From the NCBI RefSeq assembly GCF_050947875.1, contig NC_134574.1, positions 157,067,534 through 157,131,533 of the forward strand: a DNA stretch of 64,000 nt, in the 5' to 3' direction. How positions within the stretch are numbered: the stretch's first letter is position 1; each line of letters opens with the position of its first letter. The position numbers were made by a program, and so were the translations under genes. Of the stretch, positions 10,331 to 22,013 are shown one piece after another. This stretch comes from Dermacentor variabilis (Eukaryota > Arthropoda > Arachnida > Ixodida > Ixodidae). The notes below the pieces were generated by a model. It searched no databases, was not told the origin of the DNA, and was given only the letters and a program-made list of their open reading frames with translations.

Positions 10331-13304
10331 GATATTCATGCATGCGCCACGCGCGGGAACTTCCCTGCTGTGGCACTAGATGGCACAGCGTGCCCAGAGG
10401 GAAGCACGAGGGAGGAAGCCGGTTGCCTCATACATGACAAGCCTCGGTGGGGACGGCACTTTTGCCAATACATTGCCTCATTGTTAACCTCATTAACAAT
10501 ATTCATCCCGAGATGGGTTCTGTCGGAATTTTTGTTTTACATGGAGCCTGTGTAGGTCTTGAGAATTCTAAAACCTCGGATTATTCCGCACGCTTTTTGG
10601 GCAGTTATGGTATGCTTTATAATTATTATTTTAATTCGGAGGATTCGCCGCAGGCATATGTAGTATGAAAATGTAGGGCATCAACAAAACACGCGTGGCC
10701 CTGTGTATTGCAGGAACGGCCAACTTTCCTAACAAGCTGCAGCGTTAGTATTGAGGTCAGCCTCCCTACGAAACTTCAAGCCGATAGTCAGCGTCCTAAG
10801 ATGGCGCCACATGCAGTTTACGAGGGTCCGGCGTCTGTGCGGGAGCCGAGAACGTATAAGATACGTTCTACGTTTTCCTTTTCCTTCTTTCTCCCCTTTC
10901 GGGTGCAGTCTTCTACTGTCCGGTTGTTTATGCAACAACTTGGACCACTAAGCATGTGTCTGTATTGGTAGCGGCCCGAATAGACAACTTGGGTCACAGC
11001 GTGGGCAACTAGACTTGCCCCACTCGATATGCTTCCGAAGAGAGAACATGGGCTGCTGGGTGTGTGCAGCTATAGGCGTTTGCCACAGGGAAGATGTTCG
11101 TATAGACAAGTCTAGAAGAAGAGGAGAGAGGCCTAGAAGTAGGTAACAAAGCGAGAGTGTGGAGAAATAAGTAAAAAGGAACAAAATTACACCAGAGCTT
11201 GCATTGAGCGACGAGCGTTGACCTACGAAGCAGCGAAGAAGTTGGCAACCGACAAGTCGAAGTCAGTGACCAGCGAAATGAGGAAGTCGGCAGCAGAAGT
11301 ACCCGAGCGTAAAAAAAGAAGTTAAAATGCATGAACAGAATGGAACCGGAGCGCTCACTGAGCAAGAGGCCTCCAGCTACGTAGAAGTTAAACAGAAGAA
11401 AGTGAAGACGTTTCAGAAAACATGAGCGAAACTATCGCTTCTTGCCGATTCTCTCATATGCGTGGGATTGGCTGATTTTTCTTGTCACTCTTCTAGCCAA
11501 TATATAGACAGCACTTGCGTTTCGCCAGTTTTCGCGTGTAGTGTACCTCTTTTAAAGAAATTTTTTTTCGCTCGTCTTGTGCGAGTATGTCTTCTATACA
11601 TGTAAATGCGATGCGACCTCACGTGGCACAAATGCCTGCAGAAACTCAGCGAAAGGCTAACGCTTCTTCAAAACATGAGGACGGCCACCGTAGTTTACCG
11701 GCAGCTGTATTGCGTAGCCGTAATAAGGAACTAACATGAATCCCAGTTCCATAGGCTCGATTGAGAGAGCGATTGTGCGTGGAAAGCTGCTTTCCTTGTG
11801 CGAGCTCGAGCACGTGGTTCAGCCTTTGGTGTAAACAAAACCAGGGACGCTGAAACAACCGCAGGAGCATTCGAGGAAGCGATTATATACGCAGTAAAAA
11901 GACGCGGCGGTAGCTACGCCGCGATTGCTATTCAACGTTGTGCTCATTGTCCGTCACAGCATAATTAGGGAAACGATAAAGGAGGAAAGAAAAAAATGAA
12001 GAGAGATGAAAGGCAGAAACACGGTACGGCCAGTTCCAATGATCACTGTACATACAAATGTCAGGCACCTGCTATTACGAGCCAAGCAAAAAAGTAATGT
12101 TAATGGCAAGAAAAGAACGCGCGGTACAATGATTCAGTGGATGGGCCAAGACAAAGGACCATCGGTCGGCTGGCAACGCGCATGCATCTCACGAAACGCA
12201 ACCAATGTATAGCTGGCACGCATTCTGCGTACCACATGGAGCGCTCGTGCCACGTGCTGTCATGCATACGCGCAACAATTCGTTATCGCGGGGGAACGCC
12301 TCCATTATTCTCGCTAATCACAGGTGACTGGAGGTTCTGGCGTAGCTATATAGAAGAGGCCGTGAAGAAAGAATCCTCGCCGAGCGTAAAAATAAAGAAG
12401 TTTAAGTGCAGCGTTCCGCGTTCTTCCGTGTGTGTACACACACGGGCTATACAGGGGGCGTAACGAAGGCGGCAGCCAGAGATGCGTTAATTCTATACAG
12501 ACGACTGTCGTCTGCTCCTCGGTTCGCGCATGGATTGGCTCGGCTCACAAGGCTCGGACAAGGAATTGCTTCTTTATTCATTTTTTTTTCTCTCTCTCTT
12601 TTTCCCGCTCTCTCCTTGGCTATAGCTTAGTACTGTCTCCACAATGACGATGATTGCCCCGCATCGTATGGAGGAGTGTGCGCTTCGAATGAACTGTCTC
12701 CGGCGAATGCGATTTGCGTATGCAAAATAAAGAAAGAACAAGGCGTGCGTGCATTATGGTTCTAAAAGAAAATTGCTCTTCTCGAAGAGTACGAAGAGAG
12801 GAACAACAGACGAGGAAGACGCTGTAGAAGCATGTTTTCGTTACCGGACGAGCGGCTCTGCTTATGCGCGTCGCTACTATGCGATGTATGCAAGCCGAGG
12901 AAAAAAAGAAAGGTTACTCGCATAATGAGCATAGATGAAGACGTCGTCTGCAACGGACCGTGAATACGCAAGAGGCTTCTCTTGCGAGAGCGAGGGGAGC
13001 TCGTGCGCGAGCTACGCTACCGGTTCATTAGCGTGGCTAGAGGAGCATGTGGTAGCATGCACTTGCGCTGTACGGACCTTAAATAGGTGCAGGAATGGTT
13101 GTTTGGCCTTCTCTTTTCGAGCTGTCTGCTTTGGTATAGCATTGTATATGAGGGAGCACTGCACGCAAACTCTGCCATTTCGTAAGTTCCGCGAGCGGCG
13201 GTGATTGATGGCTCCTACCGGCTCTCCAAATGACGCGACTCGCGGATACACAAGTATTCGGCCACGTGATGATGTTTAGAGAGAAAGAGAGGGGGTGCGC
13301 TTCC
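10331..13304. other. Unannotated DNA with short palindromes
   Basis: No gene is recognised. Near 10505-10535 lies gagatgggttctgtcgg, which recurs at 37192-37208, so this is a dispersed repeat fragment. Two more ccaacttgggtcact-type units lie at about 10935-11000. A perfect 20-bp palindrome (ccgtgtgtgtacacacacgg) lies at 12426-12445. Pyrimidine runs occur near 12585-12612. Confidence 0.4.
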
Positions 13305-13691
13305 TTATTCTAAGTGACCGGACAGCAATTGCACGTGCGGAACGTCGTGTTTACGGACTGTGAATTTCAGAAAAGCGCTGGGAAACAGAAGCGCATGCAT
13401 ACGCCTCTCCAGGTGGCCTTCGTGAACTTTGGCATTGTCGAAAAGTTTCTCAGAAAGGCCGGTCGGGAAGAGAACTGTTCCGTGCGCACATTTCATATGC
13501 GTAGCGCAGAGATACACAAATGTGATACGGTTCCAGCGGGAAGGCACAAAGGTCGAGTCAAGGCACTCTTGAAGGAAGCGCACGTGTTTCTGTATTTTTT
13601 TTTTATCCACGAGTTTTAATGTCTTGAGCATTCTTTCATCGCAGGTCTTGCGTCGAGGCAGCACGAAGAGCCCGCGATGCGCGCAAACCAA
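13305..13691 (-). other. Overlapping open frames on both strands, unknown
   Basis: A 128-codon minus-strand frame fully covers a 101-codon plus-strand frame (13314-13619). Both have unbiased amino-acid composition and no low-complexity runs. I recognise neither product. The minus frame is Lys/Arg-rich with scattered Cys and His; the plus frame ends in an aromatic run from a poly-T stretch. Possible explanations are an old transposase fragment, one host exon with its shadow frame, or chance. Confidence 0.15.
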
Positions 13692-14265
13692 TTGCTATGC
13701 AGGCGGATTTTAATCCATTTCGCGCATGTTGTAACATTGCAGATATATATGCAAGTAGACATATTGCCGATAATTTTCCAAATCACAGCTGCGAATATCT
13801 ACGAGCCCCTCTCGAAGCATCTATTTTTTATTTGAAAGATGTCTCGTGCAGCCAACACTCGTCGGCGGCCTTACCACTTAAGATATTCGACAAAATTAGG
13901 TCCTGCATGACGTGCGTATAGGGAGCAAACTACCTTACGCGTGTTGCTTAGATTACCGCGAGATCTATTTTAAAGAATTATAAGAAAGTCACTTTTCACG
14001 TTGCAACTAATAATAAAAAAGGTAATGCATTTACCATCTGCCCCTTCTTTCGTGTAAGTACACTGGCGAGAGAGAAGATAACGCGTGCTTAGCTCCCGAC
14101 AAAACAAGCTTGGTCAAAAAAGAAAGTTTAGATGACATGCAGACAGTGTAGCAACAAAGTCACAGCATGAGACCTATCCAGCTACCACCTGTTTAGATGA
14201 AAATAAGGCAAAGTATGTCAACGCCAGCTCGCAACAACCAGTGAACTTTCCCCCTCTACTATGTG
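13692..14265. other. Unannotated DNA
   Basis: No feature recognised. Confidence 0.4.
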
Positions 14266-14538
14266 CTAAAGTCGAGAACGCGCCAGATGCAATTCTCGAT
14301 ATTTTTTTGTTTCATCCCTCTTTCTAGTTAAGTCAGCGGAGTCGAAACCAAAGTCCGAGCCAGAGTCACTCTGTGAGCTAATAACATAACTGACACAGAA
14401 AACAAAAAACACATAGATTGCAAAAACAAGTAACGCTATCTTTCGCCTCGCTTCCAACTCCCTTCTCCCCCGCCCTCTCTTTCCACCCTCTCCCGAAACC
14501 GCGTCCACAGCGAACGCCCGCACACATGCCACCCGCAC
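14266..14538 (-). other. Candidate short membrane-anchor frame
   Basis: A 90-codon minus-strand frame begins just downstream (in minus-strand sense) of the CpG-rich block at 14.5-16.1 kb. It encodes a basic N-terminus (GKRGRGRRELEARRK), one strongly hydrophobic segment of about 20 residues (IALLVFAIYVFFVFCVSYVI), then a Ser/Asp-rich and charged tail. That layout resembles the signal anchor of a type II membrane protein, and its position beside a possible promoter would fit a first exon. No splice donor is decisive and no family is recognised. Confidence 0.18.
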
Positions 14539-14539
14539 T

Positions 14540-16130
14540 CTATTTCAATTTCCGCGCGAGCCCAGCAGATGGCGCGTTCTTTCACGCAGCGCGCTGACGC
14601 TAACAGCACATCTACATGGCACAGCTCGTCGCCGCCACACTCTCGACTTCAGCGCCTTCGCTTGGCTTCTTCGCACCGCGAGACGCGCACACACACACAC
14701 TCTCGCGTACAGAGGGCGCTGGCACTCGCGAAACCGCGAGAGTGCCAACAACGACCGCGCCAGAGCGTCCTTCTCTCTCTCTCTCCCCCTCTCTCTTTTC
14801 CTATTTTCTCCCGGGGGTTTCTACGAGTCCTCAAACACCATTATCCCGCTTCGCAGACTCCCCATGGCTGCCGGAGCCACGGCTGCGCCATATCAGCCCT
14901 CTTCACATCAACCGCCAACCTACGCGGGTACATAGACAGCAGCGGTGGGGACCGACGGGAACGTGTTCAATCTATCGTGTGGATACTTTCATCGCTTCCT
15001 TTCCGCGAGAGCTTCCCCGGGGTGCGCGCCGCAGACAACGCTAAGCGAAGAATAAGAAGATAGAGAGACGCATCGACAGGGATATCAAAACAGAGCGTTC
15101 TATACACCCTGCCATCCTCCCCCCCCCCCTCTTTCCGTGCGACGCTCCCGCCTTTCCTCGCCTTGCCCGCAATTCTTGGTCGATGGGCCGTCGACGACAC
15201 AAAAACCAAAGGGGGGGGGGGGGGGCGCCGGCCCGACCAACCAATCGGAAACGAGAAATCCTCGCGTCGGATACCGGTGCACCGCCGCTATCAGACTCCC
15301 CTTCCCCTTCAACTTTCCTGCTTCTTTTTTCCCTTCTTCGTTCTCGTTCCCCTCCTCTCTCTCGCCCGTGATCTCTCCCCATTCTCAAAGCCAGATCCTT
15401 TCATTCCCGACACGCATCCCTTTCTCGCATCTCGTTTCCTCATATAACCGGCAAAGAATATCACTGCCTCCCGCTCCCCCCTCTTCTCTCTTTCAATTTT
15501 CCCTCTTTTCCTTGTCGCCTCGTCACATCACGCCTCATTTCGAACGCGGCGCGTCGTCGCCACCGACAATTACAATCGACAGCAGGGTGGGTGAGAGAGC
15601 GCGGCATGTCGGCAGCAGCCAGCAAAACGGAAAAAAAAAAAGAAGAGACGACGCGACATCGACATCGGCCGAGCTTTACAGAATCGCGCCGGAGACTTAC
15701 CCAGGCTCTTCCCCCCTTCTGCTTCTTTTCACTCGCTCTAGTTCACGTCTACCCAAATCCACGCGCTCGCCTCATGTCACGGAGGGCTCTGTAACGTGAT
15801 GGGAACGCACTGCCCAGACAATGGCACCGCAGCAAGCTATACTGTTACTACGGGGGAGGGAGGCAACGCAGCCGCCGTATCGCTGCGCAGGCCTCGCCGC
15901 CATCGCCGCTCAATGGCGACTCGCGGATGACGCGGGGTTGTCTCTATTCGAGAGCCATGCATAATTCATGTTATGCGCGCGTCGGATACGTGTTATGTCT
16001 CGCATATACCTATACAGGGGGGCTGGCACGTCCTAATGCGGGTCGAGTGTGATGTGTAGGATACGCTTTCGTCGCTGACGTCACGTTAGAAGAGACGCGC
16101 ATGTGCGCTACTTGAAGGGACAGAGTGAAT
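14540..16130. promoter_or_regulatory. CpG- and pyrimidine-rich block with CRE site
   Basis: The region is rich in C and CpG, with long CT runs, a poly-G run at about 15211-15225 and a complete CRE palindrome TGACGTCA at 16076-16083. The long frames in it (up to 220 codons at 15137-15799 plus) are Ser/Pro/Phe-rich translations of CT tracts. It could be a promoter or CpG island, but no transcript evidence is available. Confidence 0.25.
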
Positions 16131-16179
16131 AAGAACGCTCACCCCTGGCTCAATACGGGGAGTCCATTTTGATTCGACA

Positions 16180-16620
16180 GCACACTAGAGTTCTCTTTTT
16201 TTTTCTTTCGTGAGTGCACAGAAAAGATGTCGCGTCTGACACGAAGGGCGTGATACGATGCCTCCAATGTTGCCATGAAAGGGTGAAGGCAGGCGAGTTA
16301 GCAGGCTCGAAATGACAAACGAAAATTTTCGCTCAGACTTCCTTTCTGGAGGTGAAATCTCTCTCAAGGAACCAGACGCGACGAAGGTCGCGACTGAAGG
16401 TTCCTTGGGAGCAATTTCGCCCTGGTTACTTTCGCGACGGCAGTCGCGAGAAGGATCTCGCAGTCGTCTGTACATATTAATTGCCTTAAACGCGGAGCTG
16501 ATATTTAACGAGTCATCGGACATCACTGGCGAAATTCCCCGGGCTAACGCGACCGTCTCAACAATACCATATACGTATATGGTGTCCGGTATGATTTGCG
16601 TAATCGCGTTCGAATAAAGC
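16180..16620. other. Hairpin cluster overlapping open frames
   Basis: Several perfect inverted repeats sit within 220 bp. CAAGGAACC (16365-16373) pairs with GGTTCCTTG (16399-16407) and encloses CGCGAC/GTCGCG. TCGCGAC/GTCGCGA lies at 16432-16449, and the 18-bp palindrome accatatacgtatatggt at 16566-16583. A 101-codon plus frame (16312-16617) has balanced composition and a hydrophobic C-terminus. A 158-codon minus frame overlaps it. I cannot assign either. Confidence 0.3.
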
Positions 16621-18298
16621 ACATGAACGTGTTGAACTTGTTGAGCTTGAACTGGTTGCATCGCTCAAGACATTCGTTGTCCCTTAGACCCCCCCTTACT
16701 ATGTAATTAAGTATTCCTGTGTGGTCGTAATACGGAACGCTGAACCAGGTACCTAAGCAGAAACATTGAGTATTTCATGAAATAAACAGCGCTATTAGCG
16801 ATTTTTATTCCGCGTAGCAGACTTCAGATGTTATGAGATAATCAGTTGTTAAAATTTGCTTATCTAAATGGACTAAAGGCTGCTATACTAATCTGAATAT
16901 ATTCGATTCTATATTTCATCTAAATGCACGGGTACGTTTTCCACACAGCACTGTCTCACAATGTTTGGCGTCTCAAAAAATGTGAGGGGGGCGCCAATGA
17001 ATTTTGACATACATTTTATGACGGGTACCTCGTAAGACACGCCAGTTCGATGATTGCTGGTTACTCAGTAGACATAACTTGCGAACACTGACCGGCTTCA
17101 ACGTGGCCTTGTGATGCTGTTTACACGAATTCCGAGAAGTGGAGGCTTTGGTTCCAGTTCTTTTCTGAGAAGAAGGACATTGTGACAACAAGTCTGCTGG
17201 TCAATGTTGGGAGTGTCCCGATGGTTAGCCATCAACTATAGTGCCCCATGTAACTACTTTTGTGATGTGCTCTATTCTTCCACCATTCGCACTGAAAAAA
17301 AAATTGTTTCGCTCATGGCCAACAGCGAGATTGCAAAGAAGACGTAATTAGATCAACAGCGCACGGAACAGGACAAACGAAAGGAAACGGACTTCATTTG
17401 TCCTTTCGAATGCGTGGTTACCTTTCTTCCGCAACAAATATGCAGTGACGTCTGTTTGTACCGATGCCATCCGTTCAGTGCGTGGAAAATACTTGCACCA
17501 ACGTATGCAGCAAACTACAACGCGTATATATTATTTAGTTATAGCGGCACGGACAGATGCCGAAGCGAACCCTCCATTGTGGCGTTGTTTTGATTAAGTT
17601 CATTGCTTTTTTTATTCGCGTATTTGGTTCACTATTATTCTGCATATTTTTTCGTTGCATAACACCGCAAAAACAGCAATCTTTGATATGACAGAGCAGA
17701 ACACTTGTACACCGACCAGGCCATTTCAGCAATCTCTTGCGAATGAAAGTGCCTGCCACTTTCACGATTTTCCTAGGAAACTGTTCAGATCTTAGGCTTG
17801 AAGAAATAGTAATGGTCAATGACAAAGTCAAGACAAAAAATACAGATGTTTTGGAGCACGTACGATTTCCTCGTTTACACTCCTGCGAACCCGCACCGCC
17901 ATCGAAACGTCGTTGCGTTTGTTCCCGGTCAGTGACCGCAACCATTTCGTCATCATGTTACCTGACGAGACGAATCTTCGTCGGACTGTGGACTGCGAAT
18001 GTTAGGCTGGCATAAAATCTTTATGTCTGAGGCCACTCTCTTAAATGTTTCGTGCGCTGTATACAGAGCCTTGCATGTCGTGTGCGTTTAAAGAGAGAGA
18101 GTGTGTGGGAGAGAACTACAGCCCTTAATGAAAATCCGGACATATTCCCTCCGCCAGACTTGCTGCTCCAGGTAATGGACAACGAATGTGGCATACAAAA
18201 TGACCAGATACAGACAGACGGCGCATGCGCCCAGGCACATGCATACAAACACAACAACTTTTCACATATAGTCTCTGTAAGTCCCGCAGTTAAAAAAA

Positions 18299-18345
<47 letters not shown>

Positions 18346-20619
18346 TAGGTTAGTAAAGGTTAGTAAATACGGAGAGTGTTCCAGAAGCGGCGATATATAT
18401 TTACTATTGCCCAGCCGTGTGCCGAAGTGTGCGTTGATGGTGCGCTGAAATGTGCATTTATGTTATTGATGCTTGCCGCGGTGACATGTGCAGTCGAACC
18501 GCACAGAATATGCTAGACAAGCCTTTGAGGGTACAGAAGGCCCTCCGGCAGAATATTAAGCTCATAAGAGAAAGTCAGGCCTACGTTGATAAATGATCAG
18601 ATATATAAATTCCAAGGATATCGCAACTCGAGAATACTCCATGTAATGTGCAAGAAACGAAAGAGAAGCCAGAGCGGCTTGAAGTATAAAGTACAAGGTT
18701 TGGATACTACTTGCCATTTGCAGCAGCTAAATATTGTTGGCCTGGAGGACTGCGGCACCGTCGAAATAATTTGGTTGTGTTCTGAATTCCTGAAAATGTC
18801 ACTGAATTTATACGAGTGAACTGAAAAAGAAAGTTTCGCTCAAGTTGTTTGAAGAGGGCTGTAGAAGTGAATGTTAACACAATTGAAACACTGCACATGG
18901 TAAAAAGATCAATACCCGGCCACTGTCACCATGAGATTTCTAGATTTCAACGTAAAAAATGAAACTATTTAGTAACATTGAGAAACTCAAGTACACCGCA
19001 ATTTCGGCATCGAATTATTATTCTAAGACCACGTTCGATCACGGCAAAACAACTCTGGGAGAGTGCGAAAGTAGATCAGGAAAGAGACTCGAAGGTGCGG
19101 CTATCGCGTGATAAAATATTTATCGACGGTGAACTGTTCGCACGAGATAACGAAAGAGAGTGCAGGCTCAAGCCTCGATGCGCTCGCCAAAGTACAGTGA
19201 ATTCGCATGTCACTGCAGGTCGAAAGTTAAGGATTTAATTTTAATCGACAGAAATTCACGAGGCGTAGTCAATAAAACAATTGAACGCTTACGAACGCGG
19301 TACGATCCCGCTATTATAGACAGCTTTGGAATATCGTTTGTCGCCTTATACGTACGTTAAACGTAAGCACCTTTGCAGGACGTTACGGTGCGCGTCCTTT
19401 CAAGTCTTCTAGTTTACGGAAACACAAACGTAAAGAAAACCTTATAAAACAGGGCGCCGTCTGGTACCTCGTGCCAAACGTATCCAAGCCAAGACGGTCC
19501 ATTAGCAACTATCCTGCTGTCGCTACATGGACGCGTCTCGTTAGGCGTACGGGCGCCAGAATCGCCGAACGATCTCAGAAAATGTACGTGCTATGCGCTC
19601 ATAACTAACATTTCAGGTAGGTTTAGAGAAAGCGAAAGCTCATTACAATAGTTACTGGCGATCAACGCGAGTGAGAGCGTAGCTATTAAAGGAATTCGCG
19701 CTGAAGCGGGAGCCATGGGTGCAGCCATGTTCGACAACACTATTTCTTAGCGTCCGTAAACATTACGGACGTTACGCTCGCCAAATAACGCACGTTATCA
19801 TAGCGCGCGTAAACCGCAGAAACCCAATAACGTTCCAAGCATGCGCAGTGAGGACGACACTATTTCTTTACGCACGTAGTGCTTTTACGTTCACTTGCAA
19901 ACGCTGAACTAAAACTGTCTATTGTAGTGGCAACAGAAACTTGGCTGCGACATTTGAAACTATATAGTACCTGTGAATATGCCACCGGGTCCTCATAAGA
20001 TCCGGTCGCATTAAATTCGTGATTAGATATAGTTAATGATAGGTGCACAGTGCGGAAGACGAAAATTAACCTCAAAAACACATATTATGCTAGGCTGAGA
20101 GACAAAGTTGAGAATAAACGTACCATTGGTTACAATATATGGTGGGGACATATCTTAACGCGCGTCAATAATTTATGCATACCTGTGGTGTCACAACAAC
20201 GGATAATATGGATTGGAAAAGATAAATATTTACTACATGCAACACGGCAGTGAGAAAGCTCTGGCCCTCATGAAGAAAACTAAAGTTCGCATCAACAAAA
20301 TTAAGATTAACTGCATTTTTATATCTCGTGCGGCCAACGCTGCGTGGAGTATCCAGGTGATATACGGCGATGATATAAGAATAATAACAAGCTGATAGGA
20401 TTGAAATGGTTCAGAGGGACTAGATTTATGCTTTCAAAGTATATATCTACTGACTCAGTGAGCGACGTGCTAAATTAACCTTACCTCCACTTTCACAGCG
20501 CAGAAAAGCAGCTCTGTTGAATTCCTCTATTCGCAACGTATCGATATGTTCAACTTGAACGCATGCCACTTTTTAAGACAATGTTCACCTCTAGAAGTGA
20601 GAAAGGCGTAAGTACAAAT
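16621..20619. other. Unannotated DNA, partly ACG-rich
   Basis: No gene or mobile element is recognised outside the (AAT)n tract. Between about 19330 and 19920 there are many ttacg/cgtaa words. The string acactatttctt followed by a cgtaa-type sequence appears twice, about 120 bp apart (near 19737 and 19858), so an old tandem duplication is possible. Confidence 0.4.
18301..18345. repeat. (AAT)n microsatellite
   Basis: About 15 uninterrupted AAT units. The asparagine run that it encodes in one frame is an artefact. Confidence 0.97.
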
Positions 20620-20838
20620 GTAAGCCCCTAGTGACGTGACTAAATTCGCGTGAATAATCATTTGTCGCCAGATCAACTAAGAAGTGGAATTCACTGCTAC
20701 CTAAGTTATTTCAACTTTCTTTAGTTACGCCACCTTGGCTTTGATGTTCAGAGTTAGTGGTTATTCACGACCTCGTTTCTTCAAGTTAGAGTGTTTTGTT
20801 TCTTGATTATCGCAAATTGTATTCGATAAACTTGTTAT

Positions 20839-20960
20839 AGACGAGAAGAAAGGGGATTAACGGAAGAGCCCGTTTTTATAAGTCACATCGTAAGAAGCCA
20901 ACAAACACTGACACCAAGGTGCTTGGCCCTTGGTGTCCGTGTTTGTTGGTTTCTCATGAT
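20839..20960 (+). mobile_element. Foldback retroposon, short copy with 13-bp target duplication
   Basis: The left end has the same acgagaagaaaggggattaa string as the copy at 5736. Its arms (ccaacaaacac...gacaccaagg and the complement ending near 20950) are close together, so the middle of the long copy is missing here. It is flanked by identical 13-bp repeats ATAAACTTGTTAT at 20826-20838 and 20961-20973. A target duplication of that length argues for LINE-mediated insertion rather than a cut-and-paste MITE. Confidence 0.8.
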
Positions 20961-21259
20961 ATAAACTTGTTATGTACTATATCTTGTTATTGTTATTATA
21001 TCTTGCACTTATTCTTATTCGATATGTTTAGTGTCATATGATCGACAGCCGCCTCATGCATGCTTATGCGTTTAGAAATGTATCCGAATATTTGCGGTGA
21101 CATTTGTAAGACATCGCGCCAGAATTTGACAATTTGTGTGTGTGTTGCAATTATCATGTTTGCGGCTAGACGCAGTGCCTGAAGCGGGGTTTATGTGTGT
21201 ACTGAGTTCACATCTTGTCCTTGTCCCCCACTGTATCGGACTCAAGAATGTTAACAGCG

Positions 21260-21260
<1 letters not shown>

Positions 21261-21290
<30 letters not shown>

Positions 21291-21291
21291 A
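21261..21291. repeat. (AAAT)n tail
   Basis: Tandem AAAT units form the 3' tail of the preceding LINE. Confidence 0.9.
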
Positions 21292-21393
21292 TATCTTAAC
21301 GTAAGTTTAGCACACGTGCAGCGATAATGCTTACCCCTTTTAATGTTTGATGTTAATGGTAATGTTTACCACACTGCATTTAACGACTTTTAG

Positions 21394-22013
21394 ATGTGCA
21401 TAAAACGATGTATCGCTAATTCTACAAGCTTTGTAAAATGCAGAAGACATGTCCCAGCGTTACAGAATGCTTGGTTAACCAATGGTCTACTAACTAGCCT
21501 ACGTAAAAACGATAACATATACCGAAAAGCTAAACAACGCCCTTTTAAAATTCGACTCAAAACTCACTATAATATCTATTGTAACTTGCTAAACAGGATG
21601 CTCAGGGTAGCCAAAAAAAAATATTACGAATTCAGAATAGCTCAAGCCGGCACAGATTCAATACGACAGTGGAAAATAATAAATTCCTTCATGAAACGAC
21701 CCCATCGGGCTAAACAAATAAGGAAGCTTCATTCATTAAACGCCACGTATGAACAACCGGAAAAAATCGCGAACGCATTTAATGAGTTTTTCTGTGACTA
21801 TGCCTGTGATCATACCGCTGATACTCAACTATCATTTCAGCGATGCTTACAATCATTGTACCTATTTCCAACTGGCCCAGATGAAATAATCAATGTCATA
21901 CATTATTTAAAGGTAGCAGGAGCAGGTCTCAATGAAATCAGTTATACTAATATTAAAATAGTAGCTCAACTTATCCTTCGCCCGTTGTCTCATGTTACCA
22001 ATTTTATCTTTAA
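21394..22013 (+). pseudogene. LINE ORF2, first part (linker and RT N-terminal region)
   Basis: The frame encodes a basic linker typical of CR1-like ORF2. Recognisable pieces are W-L-T-N-G-L-L near residue 28, a Lys/Arg-rich YRKAKQRP stretch, the W-K-I-I-N block, and the A-N-A-F-N-E-F-F block that precedes the RT palm. The same frame continues upstream through TAG at 21391 into YHTAFNDF, so the true start is not here. It ends at the TTAA insertion, where three foreign codons and a stop follow. On its own it cannot make a reverse transcriptase. Confidence 0.8.

Larger units (their letters stand above)
20620..21291 (+). mobile_element. CR1-like LINE 3' tail, hit by a foldback retroposon
   Basis: Near 20680 the plus strand encodes KKWNSLLPKLFQLSL and then a stop. 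This fits the W-N-x-L-P block found near the end of CR1/L2-like reverse transcriptases. A 3' UTR follows and ends in (AAAT)n at about 21261-21291. The UTR is interrupted by the element at 20839-20960. The RT core is missing. Confidence 0.55.

Noticed and set aside
15137..15799. 220-codon plus-strand open frame
   Set aside because: It is a Ser/Pro/Phe translation of CT-rich, stop-poor DNA. Frames on other phases and strands are open too.
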